A stretch of DNA of 64,000 bases. It comes from Rhodocyclaceae bacterium (lineage in GTDB: Bacteria > Pseudomonadota > Gammaproteobacteria > Burkholderiales > Rhodocyclaceae). This document shows, piece after piece, positions 55,880 through 64,000 of the stretch. Within the stretch, counting starts at the first letter, position 1. Every line of letters starts with the position of its first letter. Position numbers and translations under genes: made by a program. The stretch spans positions 744,001 through 808,000 of the forward strand of contig JADKDD010000002.1 of the NCBI GenBank assembly GCA_016718525.1, in the 5' to 3' direction. The notes beneath the pieces are model-generated. The model did not search any database. It worked only from the letters and a program-made list of their open reading frames with translations, and was not told the origin of the DNA.

Positions 55880-57105
55880 GCTGCCACTCCCACCGCGTTG
55901 GCAGGGGCAACGGCCTGGCGATTCAGCCAGACCACACTGCCCACACACAACACCAGCAACGCACCCTTGAGCAGCAGCGGCGCTCTCAAACCCAAACCAC
56001 TGCGGCACGGCGGCGAACGACACACCCAGCGCCAGCAGACGCACCTGCTCCAGCCACTTGCCCCAGACAAAACGCTCGAGCAGCGCCCCAGCGCCACCGC
56101 CGTGACCAAAATGCCCAGCGCGTACACCGCGGCCGTGCCTCTGTCCAGGCCCTTGGCCACACCGATGAAATGCGAAACAAAAAGGCACCAGCACCGCGGA
56201 CTGCAGCGCCACGTACCAACGCAGCGGCGCGGGGTTTGCACATCAAAGCGGGTAAAGGTGCGGGGCTCGAAATGTTCGATGGGTTCGTCGGTCCAGCCGC
56301 CCGGTGGCGCCACCCAGACACACCAGCTTGGCGCGCCAGCCCTTTGCCGCACGGGACATCTGCCACAGGTCGGCGTAGTAGTGCAGGTTGCCCTTGATCG
56401 GGCTGAAGCTGTGCAGCGGCTTGCGGATGCCGTAGCAAATTTTCTCGTCATCGCGCTCGTCGGCAAAAGTGCCGAACAGACGGTCCCACAGGACCAGGAT
56501 ACCGCCGTAGTTCTTGTCGATGCAGTAGTCGTTCTGGCCGTGGTGCACGCGGTGGTTGCTGGGCGTGACCAGAATGCGGTCCAGCACGCCCATGCGGCCT
56601 ATCAGCTCGGTGTGCACCAGTACTGGTACAGCAGGTCGATCAGGCCCACGATCACCAGCATCTGCCATGGGATACCGAGCACCGCCAGGGGCAGGTAAAA
56701 CACCCAGCCGAATAACGCGCCGGTAGAGGTCTGCCGCAGTGCAGTGGACAGGTTGTAGTACTCCGATGAGTGGTGCACCACATGCGAGGCCCACATGACA
56801 TTGACCTCGTGGTACATGCGGTGCGCCCAGTAGTAACACAGGTCGTACAGCACCAGGGCCAGAATCCACAGCGGAATACTGCTCATGGACCATTCGGTAA
56901 AGCGGTAGGCCTCATACACCGCGATGTAGATGCCCAGCGTGGCGATCTTGGTGAAGGCGTTGGTCACCTGGCTCAACAGGCCATGGTGCAGGCTGGTGAT
57001 GGCGTCGGGAATGTCGTGGACCGCCACACCGCGCCGCCGGGCCACCCAGGCCTCGAGCAGGATGGTGAGCATGAATACGGGTATGGCGTAAACAATGGGA
57101 TTCAT
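55876..57105 (-). pseudogene. Sterol-desaturase / fatty-acid-hydroxylase family, multiply frameshifted
   Basis: It begins MNPIVYAIPVFMLTILLEAW at 57105. The di-iron histidine clusters are clear: WAHRMYHE, ASHVVHHSSEYYN and, after a one-base loss at about 56625, NHRVHHGQN. The C-terminal extension (GWTDEPIEHFEPRTFTRFD, further spans) resembles alkylglycerol-monooxygenase-like bacterial proteins of about 410 residues. At least six frame changes are needed (about 56625, 56325, 56225, 56185, 56085 and 55980). That many suggest a dying gene or poor local sequence quality. Confidence 0.8.
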
Positions 57106-57228
57106 GGTTTTGTCTCTCTCGTTATGCAGCGCCTCTGTATCGGGTACCGTCATCGTTGAAAGTGCTCACTAGTAAAGCGGCCCTGAATTCAGGACAAAGC
57201 GTCGATGGATTCAGGACACGAATTTAAC

Positions 57229-57528
57229 TCACCGGCTCCCGGCCAATCGCTTGGCCACGTAAGCAGGCTCCCAGGTGGCCATGTCCGGGTCTTGAGGCGT
57301 CCTCGGCACCTCCCCGGCATCTAGCCTGGTCAACACCCCGCTCAGCAACCGCAAGCCCATAGGGGCCAGCTCACGCCGCCAAAGCGCCTCGGCGGTATCG
57401 CCTGGCTTGACCCAGCACCAATCCTGCGCCGCTATATCCCCGGTATCCGCCCCGTCGTCCAGCCAGTACGCGGTGCCGCCCGTTACCTGGTCGCGCATGT
57501 GGACGGCCCACACGACAGCATCCCAGGA
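57229..57528 (-). pseudogene. Formyltransferase-family C-terminal remnant
   Basis: The frame entering from IS91-8 reads SWDAVVWAVHMRDQVTGGTA, then YWLDDGADTGDIAAQDW and a C-terminal helical stretch ending ATWEPAYVAKRLAGSR. The GGTAYWLDDGADTGDI segment is typical of the formyltransferase fold (Fmt/ArnA/PurN relatives). The N-terminal part, including the catalytic Asn-His region, is missing at the IS91-8 boundary. Confidence 0.7.
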
Positions 57529-57649
57529 ATAGGAAATTCAATCAACATTCGAGGAGTTTCGTCCTCGCTTGATGCGGTTGTCAAACCTTAATTTCGCCTG
57601 AGCGCGCGTGGCATCACGGGATGCTCACATGAATTGCGCAGTTGGCACT

Positions 57650-57699
57650 GCCGACGGCAGGCAATATGGCCGCGCGCGGCCATATTGCCTGCCGTCGGC
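57650..57699. repeat. 50-bp perfect palindrome, IS91-8
   Basis: Same form as IS91-3, -4 and -5. Confidence 0.95.
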
Positions 57700-57754
57700 G
57701 CGAGTCATCCCATGACACCGGACGGCATGTCATTTGTCTCGCACCGAATCACCT

Positions 57755-59283
57755 TTACCAGCCGATACGCTGATCGAAGTTGATTGGCGGTTCGGGGAAA
57801 AGCACGGTGGGCAAAGCCCATTGAGCATGCCCGGCGTCGCCGAACATTTCCGCTGCTCGCTCCGCAGCGCTCGCCGCCTCCCACAGTGGTGGCCCGCGCG
57901 CTTGCGCGATTTTGGGCGACTCGGTTGATTCACCAATGTGATTGAGAATCTTGTGCAGCGTGGTGGTGTCGTTGATGAAGGCGATGATGCGCATCTGGCT
58001 GTGGCAGATCGGGCAGTTCAGCGGAAAGGCTTCGTAGATGCGCGCCAGTAGCATCGCCCAAAGGTAGCGGGCGGCAGCGCGAGACTTTGATTCTGGTGCT
58101 GTGTTCGTGTCGGCCTTCAACGGCGTGTCACCAGCACCATCTGGCGAAATCGCCTGTGGCGCTAGCGCCGTCACCGCTGCCCGCATTGGTGCATTAGGTG
58201 CCAGCACACCGTAGTAGCGATGGCGATGCGTGCGCGGTGGCGGGATGAGCGCAGCGATTTTGTCGATCAGTTCCAGTGGCGTGAGCACCAATTCCCTCGG
58301 CCCGCCTTGGTGCGGTTTGGGGTTGTGATACACCACATGCTCGGCATCGTGCTGGTGCAAGTGTTCCAGCGCAAAGGGAGGCCGCGCGCAGTAGCGCAGC
58401 AGGCGCTCTAGCCCTGCCCGGTCGTTGCCCTCGATACACACCGACGCATCGACAGAGAACCCGCCGCCGTGTTCCCATTGGGCCATCTCTTTGGCATCGG
58501 CTTGGTCGATGAGACCACGGCGCACGAAGGCGCGCAGGATGCGTTTGCGGGTGCGCGTTTGCACGGCTTTAATAGCCAGCGCATCGAGTTGATGCGCGGC
58601 ATGGAAACTGGCGCCCGGCACATCATCGGTAACGCGGTCGTCCGTGTTGACGGATGGCTCAAACACCCCATCCATCACGCAGCAGTGGAAATGAACATGC
58701 GCGTTGAGCGACGAGCCAAAGCGGTGGATGAAGGCGACGGCCCCGATGCGTGCGGTGCTGGTGTCTGTGTTGGTTGTGCTGGGACATTGCACGCGCAACT
58801 CGCGCTCCACTTCGCTCAAAAAAATCCGCAGCACCGCGCCTTGCAGCGCTGCATCGGTCTGGAGGAAATAGCGCAGCCGCTTGGGCACCGCCAGCACCCA
58901 CTGCCGTACCGGCAGTGGCGGAACACATGATCCACCAAATGCGCCGCCGTCTCCGCCATGCGCCTTGTATTGCATGACGGACACACGCCCCGCCCTTTGC
59001 AGGAATACGCAATCAGAAAATCATGCTGGCAGGTATCGCAATACGCCCGCGCAAAACCGTGGGCGAGAATGCCGCACTCGAGGTAGCGACGGAAGGTGCG
59101 CTCGACATAGCTCGGCGGGGCGGCACCATGATCAGGACCGCACTCGCCGCTGGCCAGATCAAGCCACGTCGCAAAATGCGTCTGGACGATGCGATACCAC
59201 AGCGTCTGCTCGGGACGGCGACGCTGGTAGCGCGCAGTGCGCGGTGTGGCACATGAGGCAACAGCGGACGCAGCAGCAGACAT
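57755..59283 (-). pseudogene. IS91 transposase, one-base frameshift (IS91-8)
   Basis: One A is missing at about 58921 (CGGAACACATG for CGGAAACACATG) and separates the first 120 or so residues from the rest. Both parts otherwise match the intact enzyme. The 36-base insert in the split repeat is absent in frame (DGAGDTPLKAD). The frameshift is in a short A-run and could be a sequencing error, in which case the copy would be intact. Confidence 0.85.
58120..58146 (+). repeat. Dispersed 27-bp repeat inside transposase gene (IS91-8)
   Basis: ACGGCGTGT + CACCAGCACCATCTGGCG, one mismatch to consensus. Confidence 0.85.
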
Positions 59284-59407
59284 GGCGCTGACCCATGGAT
59301 GACGAGTGAGCGGCGTAGCTTACTGTGTTTCTGTACAGCTATCTGTCGAACAGCCTTTGGCGGCGTGTGGCCGGTGAACGGGCCATTCCATCACCAGCAC
59401 CAACTGG

Positions 59408-61030
59408 TTACAGCTTCTCCGGCTCCATCACAATCGCCCCACAGGGACACTCGGCGGCGCAGATGCCGCAGCCTTTGCAGTAGTCGTAGTTGAACTCGAA
59501 GCGCTTGCCGGCGCCAAGCTTGATCACTGCATTGTCGGGACAGACGCCATAGCAGTTGTCGCACTCGAAGCAGTTGCCGCAGGAAAGGCACCGACGAGCT
59601 TCGAACAGCGCGTTGGTTTCGTCCAAGCCGCCCTGGACTTCATCAAAGGTGGATTGACGGCGGATGATGTCGAGCATCGGTTGCACGGTTTTCGGCGCGT
59701 CGGAGTAGTACCAGGTGTTGAGGCGCTCGAAGGTGGCGACTTCGTGTTTTTTGGGCGCTTCGTGGGTGGCGCTTCTGAGCCAGGCATCGATATGCCGCGC
59801 GGCTTTTTTGCCGTGGCCGATGGCGACGGTGACGTTGCGTTCAGCCGGCACCATGTCGCCGCCGGCGAAGATGCCGGGGTGGCCGGTCATCATGTTGGGA
59901 GCGACTTTGACCACGCCGTCCGCTACTTCAAGTCCCGGTACGCCATCGAGCAAACCCAGATCGACGTCCTGCCCGAGTGCGAGCACGACGGAATCCGCTT
60001 CCATGGTTTCGAATTCGCCGGTCGGTTGCGGAAAGCCCTTGTCATCGAGCACCATTTTCTCGATGGTGATGGAGCTTTCGCCGGCCTGCTTGATGGTCGA
60101 CAACCACTTGACCATGACGCCTTCCTGCAGCGCTTCCTCGATTTCAAAATCGTGTGCCGGTGCCTTTTCGCGATTGCGGCGATAAACGATGATCGGATCA
60201 GCGCCCATACGCTTGGCGGTGCGGGCGACATCAATTGCGGTGTTGCCGCCGCCATAAACGATGACGCGGCGGCCGAGCATGGGCTTTTCTTCACCTTCCA
60301 TGCTGCGCAACACGGAAATCGCGTCGACGATCCTGGCGGTATCGCCAGCCGGAATATAGGCCCGCTTGCCGATGTGTGCGCCAACGGCGAGGAAGGCGGC
60401 ATCGAACTTGCCGGTTTTCATGCTCTCCAGAATATTGTCGACACGGCTGTTGAGCTTGACCTCGACGCCAAGCGCGACGATGCGCTGCATTTCGGCTTCC
60501 AGTACGTCGCGCGGCAGGCGGTATTTGGGAATACCGAAACGCATCATGCCGCCAAGAAAGGGGCCGGCGTCTTGCACGGTGACGTGATGACCGAGGCGGC
60601 GCAGATGGTAAGCAGCCGACATACCCGACGGCCCGGCACCGACGACCAACACGCGCTTGCCGGAATTGACGCTGACGGGAGCGAAAGTCCAACCTTGCTT
60701 GAGCGCTTCGTCGCCAAGAAACCGCTCGACCGAATTGATGCCGACCGGCGAATCGATCTTGCCGCGATTGCAGGCGCCTTCGCAGGTGTGATAGCAGACG
60801 CGGCCCATGATGGCGGGAAAGGGATTGTCGCGGGTCAGGTGACGCCAGGCGGTTTCGTAGTCGCCGGATTCAGCGTGGAAGAGCCAGCCCTGAATGTCTT
60901 CTCCGGCGGGGCATTGCTGGTTGCACGGCGGCAGACGATCGACATAGACCGGGCGCTCGGTGCGCCACGAGCCGGTGTGATTGGCCAGCGATGAGCCGGG
61001 GTTGAGCGTGATGGCAAAGGGTTTTTCCAT
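59408..61030 (-). CDS. GltD/PadH-like FAD, Fe-S oxidoreductase subunit (complete)
   Basis: A 540-residue flavoprotein. The N-terminal Fe-S region has CNQQCPAGEDI (about 37-47) and CYHTCEGACNR (about 79-89), as in GltD. The first FAD motif VLVVGAGPSGMSAAYHL starts near 129 and the NAD(P)H motif VIVYGGGNTAIDVA near 266. GIFAGGDM follows, then a C-terminal double [4Fe-4S] module (CLSCGNCFECDNC, CKGCGICAAECP). It probably passes electrons between the 2-oxoacid oxidoreductase core and NAD(P). It starts one base after the beta-subunit stop, with AGGAGG upstream. This is the only complete copy; four 3' fragments lie elsewhere in the window. PadH of phenylglyoxylate dehydrogenase is the closest type I can name. 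Confidence 0.85.
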   Translation of the reverse strand: MEKPFAITLNPGSSLANHTGSWRTERPVYVDRLPPCNQQCPAGEDIQGWLFHAESGDYETAWRHLTRDNPFPAIMGRVCYHTCEGACNRGKIDSPVGINSVERFLGDEALKQGWTFAPVSVNSGKRVLVVGAGPSGMSAAYHLRRLGHHVTVQDAGPFLGGMMRFGIPKYRLPRDVLEAEMQRIVALGVEVKLNSRVDNILESMKTGKFDAAFLAVGAHIGKRAYIPAGDTARIVDAISVLRSMEGEEKPMLGRRVIVYGGGNTAIDVARTAKRMGADPIIVYRRNREKAPAHDFEIEEALQEGVMVKWLSTIKQAGESSITIEKMVLDDKGFPQPTGEFETMEADSVVLALGQDVDLGLLDGVPGLEVADGVVKVAPNMMTGHPGIFAGGDMVPAERNVTVAIGHGKKAARHIDAWLRSATHEAPKKHEVATFERLNTWYYSDAPKTVQPMLDIIRRQSTFDEVQGGLDETNALFEARRCLSCGNCFECDNCYGVCPDNAVIKLGAGKRFEFNYDYCKGCGICAAECPCGAIVMEPEKL

Positions 61031-61031
61031 G

Positions 61032-62054
61032 TCAGGCTCCTCCTGTGAAACGCAGGCCGTATTTGCGAATGTTTTTATCGGCCATGCTTTGGATGCGGGC
61101 GATGGTGGCTACTGCCGGTGTTTTGCCAAAGAGATGAGCAAAGCGCTTTTGCGGGCGCAGATACTCTTCGACCGGCAGGCGGTGGCGGATGGGTAAGGAA
61201 GAAACGACTTCGCCGTATTCGGCTTCGAACACCGGAAACAATCCGGTCTCTTTGGCGAGGCGCGCCATGCGGATGGTGTCGTGCGATGCGGTGCCCCAGC
61301 CCAGCGGGCAGGGAACCAGAATGTGCAGATACCGCGCACCGCGAAAACTCATTGCCTTGGTGACTTTGTGTTCGAGATCGCGCAGATCGGCGACCGTTGC
61401 GGTGGCGACATACGGAATTCCGTGGGCCATGGCGATCGCTGGAACAAATTTGCCCTGACCGAAATTATTGCCCGGATGCTCGCCGACCGGCATGGTGGTC
61501 GCGGTGCGTGCCGCCGGTGGCGTGGCCGAGCTGCGCTGCACGCCGGTGTTCATGTAGGCTTCGTTGTCGTAGCAGATGTAGAGCACATCGTCGTTGCGCT
61601 CGAACATGCCGGAGAGGCAGCCAAAGCCGATGTCGGTGGTGCCGCCATCACCGCCTTGCGCGACCACGCGGATATCGCCGTGTTGACCGCCCTGCCCTTT
61701 GCCTTTTTTGACTTTGATCGCTGCCGCGATGCCGGTGGCAACGGCGGCTGTGTTGCCGAACAGCGAATGAATCCACGGAATTTGCCAGGAGCTTTCCGGG
61801 TACGGTGTGGAGAAAACTTCAAGACAGCCGGTGGCGTTCGCCGCAATCAGTTGCCGGTTGGTGGCCTTCATCGCCGCGTCGATGGCGTAGCGCGCACCGA
61901 GCGCTTCGCCGCAGCCCTGACAGGCGCGGTGGCCCGAGTTGAGCGAATTGGTGCGCTCCATATTGGATTGCACGCTGCGATCTTCCGGCGCCAGCAGACG
62001 ATTGCCGACGGTGAAGGTGCCGGTCTGATAAAACTTCACGGGTTGCATGGACAT
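61032..62054 (-). CDS. 2-oxoacid:acceptor oxidoreductase, beta (TPP) subunit
   Basis: A 340-residue PorB/PadI-type subunit. The Fe-S/TPP signature GHRACQGCGEALGARYA is at about residue 42 and NATGCLEVFSTPYPESSW at about 73. The Mg-TPP motif GGDGGTTDIGFGCLSG is near 134, and NEAYMNTGVQRSSATPP at about 163 is a hallmark of pyruvate/2-ketoacid oxidoreductases. It binds thiamine diphosphate and decarboxylates a 2-oxoacid to the acyl-CoA. The sequence style suits phenylglyoxylate dehydrogenase or a related aryl or branched-chain 2-oxoacid enzyme, but pyruvate cannot be excluded. It lies 20 bases after the alpha gene. Confidence 0.85.
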   Translation of the reverse strand: MSMQPVKFYQTGTFTVGNRLLAPEDRSVQSNMERTNSLNSGHRACQGCGEALGARYAIDAAMKATNRQLIAANATGCLEVFSTPYPESSWQIPWIHSLFGNTAAVATGIAAAIKVKKGKGQGGQHGDIRVVAQGGDGGTTDIGFGCLSGMFERNDDVLYICYDNEAYMNTGVQRSSATPPAARTATTMPVGEHPGNNFGQGKFVPAIAMAHGIPYVATATVADLRDLEHKVTKAMSFRGARYLHILVPCPLGWGTASHDTIRMARLAKETGLFPVFEAEYGEVVSSLPIRHRLPVEEYLRPQKRFAHLFGKTPAVATIARIQSMADKNIRKYGLRFTGGA

Positions 62055-62074
62055 GATGTGCGCTCCCTTTCCAG

Positions 62075-63328
62075 CTATGCAATGCGTGACGCGACGGTAC
62101 CAAGATCGCGCAACATGTTTTCGGCGATGGGGCCGGAGCGGCGCTTGCTGCGCTCGCGCTCCAACTGTTTATTGACCGCAGTCCAGTCCAGATCAAGGAA
62201 CGTGAGCGGCTCGAGTTCGTCGCGCCCGGCTTTGGCGAACAATGCGTGGAGCGATTTTTTGGTGATCGCGCGGCCGCCAAGACCGGCAATAACGGTGTAG
62301 CCGTGCAGCTGTATGCCGGAGAGCGCCATGCGCACATCGGAGGAAAGAATGCCGCCCTTGCCTACCGCCAGACTTTTTTCCAGCACCACCACGCGCTTGG
62401 CATTCTTCAAGGCTTCGCGCACATTCTGGAGCGGAAACGGGCGATAGGAGGTAATGCCGAGCACACCGATCTTCACCCCGGCATCGCGCATTTCATCGAC
62501 GGTGTCTTTGATCGTGCCAAGCACCGAACCCATGGCGACGATCATGGTTTCGGCATCGTCGCTGCGATAAGTGTGGGTGAGGCCGCCGGTCTCGCGGCCG
62601 AAGACCGCCTTGAATTCCGCAGCAAGTTCGGGGATGCGCTCCAACGCCTGCATTTGTTTGGCATGGGCCAGATATCGCACTTCCATGAAGGCTTCGGGGC
62701 CGACCATCGCACCAATCGATACCGGATCGGACGGATCGAGCACCTGGCGCGGCACATAGGGTGGCAAAAAGGCATCCACTTGCGCTTGCGTTGGCATATC
62801 GACGCGCTCGTAGGCGTGGGTGAGGATGAAGCCGTCCATGCAGACCATCACCGGCAGGCTGAGTTCTTCGGCCAGCTTGAAGGCCTGGATGTGCAGGTCA
62901 AGGGCTTCCTGATTGGTCTCGGCGAAAAGTTGCATCCAGCCGCAATCGCGCTGCGAGAGGGAATCGGAGTGATCGTTCCAGATGTTGATCGGCGAACCGA
63001 TGGCGCGGTTGGCCACCGTCATCACGATCGGCAAACCAAGACCGGAGGCATTGAACACTGCTTCGGCCATGAACAGCAAACCTTGCGAGGCAGTTGCCGT
63101 ATAGGTTCGCGCGCCGGTGGCCGAGGAGCCGATGGCGACGCTCATGGCGGCGAATTCGGATTCGACGTTGATGAACTCGCAGTCTTTGAGCTCTCCTGAT
63201 TTGACCATCTCGCCGATACCTTCGACGATGTGGGTTTGCGGCGAAATCGGATAGGCACAAATCACTTCCGGGCGGCACAAGGCCACCGCTTCGGCAACGG
63301 CATGCGAACCCTCGGTTTGCTTAAGCAT
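62075..63328 (-). CDS. 2-oxoacid:acceptor oxidoreductase, alpha subunit
   Basis: A 417-residue PorA/PadG-type subunit starting at MLKQTEGSHAVAEAVALCRP. Conserved stretches: VICAYPISPQTHIVEG, NVESEFAAMSVAIGSSATGA, TATASQGLLFMAEAVFNASG and NIWNDHSDSLSQRDCGWMQL, then the C-terminal transketolase-like domain (VLGITSYRPFP). It binds the pyrimidine end of TPP with the beta subunit and completes the active site. Its ATG overlaps the restored stop of the gamma gene by eight bases (63321-63328). An uninterrupted frame from the gamma gene runs into it because of a one-base indel; I take that long frame as artefactual. Confidence 0.85.
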   Translation of the reverse strand: MLKQTEGSHAVAEAVALCRPEVICAYPISPQTHIVEGIGEMVKSGELKDCEFINVESEFAAMSVAIGSSATGARTYTATASQGLLFMAEAVFNASGLGLPIVMTVANRAIGSPINIWNDHSDSLSQRDCGWMQLFAETNQEALDLHIQAFKLAEELSLPVMVCMDGFILTHAYERVDMPTQAQVDAFLPPYVPRQVLDPSDPVSIGAMVGPEAFMEVRYLAHAKQMQALERIPELAAEFKAVFGRETGGLTHTYRSDDAETMIVAMGSVLGTIKDTVDEMRDAGVKIGVLGITSYRPFPLQNVREALKNAKRVVVLEKSLAVGKGGILSSDVRMALSGIQLHGYTVIAGLGGRAITKKSLHALFAKAGRDELEPLTFLDLDWTAVNKQLERERSKRRSGPIAENMLRDLGTVASRIA

Positions 63329-63919
63329 GGGCGGCCTCCTGTTTGGCTGCGGCCATTTCGGCACGGACAATATTGAAGGCCTCGGTCGCGCCGGCGATGT
63401 TGCCGCTGGCGACCTTGCCGGAGAATTTTGCGTTGATCGCTTTGACCACCGAGGCCAGCTGAATGACCCCGACACTGCAGCAAAGCCGCCAAGCAAAGGC
63501 ACATTCGGCATCGGCCGGCCGACGTGCTTTTGGCCCAGCTCAGTGGCCGATACGGTGCATAGGCGCTCTGCCGGCCAGTCCTTGATCAGCTCGCCCAGCC
63601 CGAGTTCAGTAAAACTTTTGTTGGTGTTGATCAGAATGTAGCCGCCGGGTTTAAGCCCGGCGAAAACATCGACCTGATGCAGCAAGGTCGGGTCCTGAAT
63701 GATCAATGCGTCGGGCTGCATCACCGGTTCGCGCAGCCGTATCTCGGCATCGGCAATGCGACAAAACGCAACGACCGGCGCACCGGTGCGCTCGGAACCG
63801 AAACTGGGAAACGCCTGCGCGTGGCGACCTTCTTCAAACGCAGCGATAGACAACATCTCTGCCGCCGTCACCACACCCTGACCACCGCGCCCGTGTATAC
63901 GGACTTCGAACATCGCCAT
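63321..63919 (-). pseudogene. 2-oxoacid:acceptor oxidoreductase, gamma subunit, one-base frameshift
   Basis: The PorC/PadE-type subunit starts MAMFEVRIHGRGGQGVVTAA at 63919 with AGGGG upstream. It continues with FPSFGSERTGAPVVAF and VSATELGQKHVGRPMPNVPL. After LLGGFAAVSG the frame is lost at a run of four C (63467-63470). Adding one base gives VIQLASVVKAINAKFSGKVA and a stop overlapping the alpha start, about 199 residues in all. The interval is 599 bases, one short of a multiple of three, which fits a single missing base. It may be a sequencing error, as the rest of the operon is intact. Confidence 0.8.
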
Positions 63920-64000
63920 TGCCGACCCCTTTCAATGGTTTGGTCTTGCCACTCACCTTCCATTACGAAGGGCGTAGCTTAGATATTTCTGCTGCTAATC

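Larger units (their letters stand above)
57529..59407 (-). mobile_element. IS91-family element, copy IS91-8, next to complete flavoprotein gene
   Basis: The origin-side end is at 57529 (flank AGGA) and the palindrome at 57650-57699 (G/C form). The right side runs through GGCGTGT (59362), the 22-base insert (59369-59390) and CACCAGCACCAACTGG ending at 59407. The next base is the stop codon of the complete flavoprotein gene. Its left part resembles IS91-3 to -5 and its right part (GECGPDHGAAPPSY) resembles IS91-2, so this copy is a mosaic. Confidence 0.9.

Noticed and set aside
59654..60994. 446-codon plus-strand frame opposite the flavoprotein gene
   Set aside because: It mirrors a conserved gene and has low-complexity composition without a recognisable domain.
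61281..62300. 339-codon plus-strand frame opposite the beta subunit
   Set aside because: Shadow of the TPP subunit; no ribosome site or family resemblance.

Overview
The window looks like accessory DNA of a betaproteobacterium. This rests on the general character of hemH, hsdRMS, hflX, holA, a Pad/Por-type 2-oxoacid oxidoreductase and tandem DUF1254 proteins, plus high GC. It is an inference; no rRNA, tRNA or CRISPR array was found. The dominant structure is eight copies of one IS91-family rolling-circle element, all with the transposase on the minus strand. They divide the window into modules of unrelated genes, many of them cut off at the IS boundary. Either this is a real IS91-built patchwork or some joins are assembly artefacts at a repeat. 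Both readings are kept open.

Layout. 1-10.4 kb: an unrecognised partial gene, a cupin, EgtB, a membrane protein flanked by 78-bp direct repeats, a 'mobile mystery' A/B (HTH + Fic) pair with three phased operators, a metal-dependent hydrolase, a styrene-oxide-isomerase-like membrane protein, two secreted proteins, and an orphan 3' piece of a GltD/PadH-like flavoprotein gene. 10.4-17.8 kb: a TPR O-GlcNAc-transferase-like protein, IS91-1, a NrtR remnant and two DUF1254/DUF1214 paralogues. 17.8-24.7 kb: IS91-2, a holA remnant, and a tauD-like dioxygenase / IclR / YeiH / MFS / (cut) SDR cluster. 24.7-34.9 kb: IS91-3, hflX without its N-terminus, and a type I restriction-modification locus (hsdR, vapBC-like, hsdS, a broken AlbA_2 gene, hsdM). 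34.9-43.7 kb: IS91-4, a flavoprotein 3' piece, a penicillin-acylase remnant, hemH, AraC, a Baeyer-Villiger-type monooxygenase, and a second tauD-like gene with an iclR cut after 13 codons. 43.7-49.9 kb: IS91-5, another flavoprotein 3' piece, a PAS-GGDEF-EAL protein, and mcp and amrS remnants. 49.9-53.3 kb: truncated IS91-6, two pseudopilins, a frameshifted acyltransferase and an Rhs tail. 53.3-57.5 kb: truncated IS91-7, a cobA remnant, two heavily frameshifted genes and a formyltransferase remnant. 57.5-64 kb: IS91-8 beside the only complete flavoprotein gene, in an operon with the beta, alpha and gamma subunits of a 2-oxoacid oxidoreductase.

How it fits together. IS91-8 lies directly downstream of the complete flavoprotein gene. 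IS91-2, -4 and -5 carry 3' pieces of that gene with one fixed end (the stop codon) and different lengths (about 70, 1251 and 969 bp). That is the footprint expected when rolling-circle transposition starts at a fixed origin and overruns its terminator. Six of the eight copies carry a 50-bp perfect palindrome beyond the transposase 3' end, and one base pair of it has changed on both arms in two copies. A short dispersed repeat (ACGGCGTGT + CACCAGCACCAACTGGCG) occurs between genes, at the transposase-5' end of the IS, and in frame inside the transposase gene. In several places it is split at about the same internal point by different inserts. The two tauD-like loci share the operator ATTCCGT-N3-ACGGAAT.
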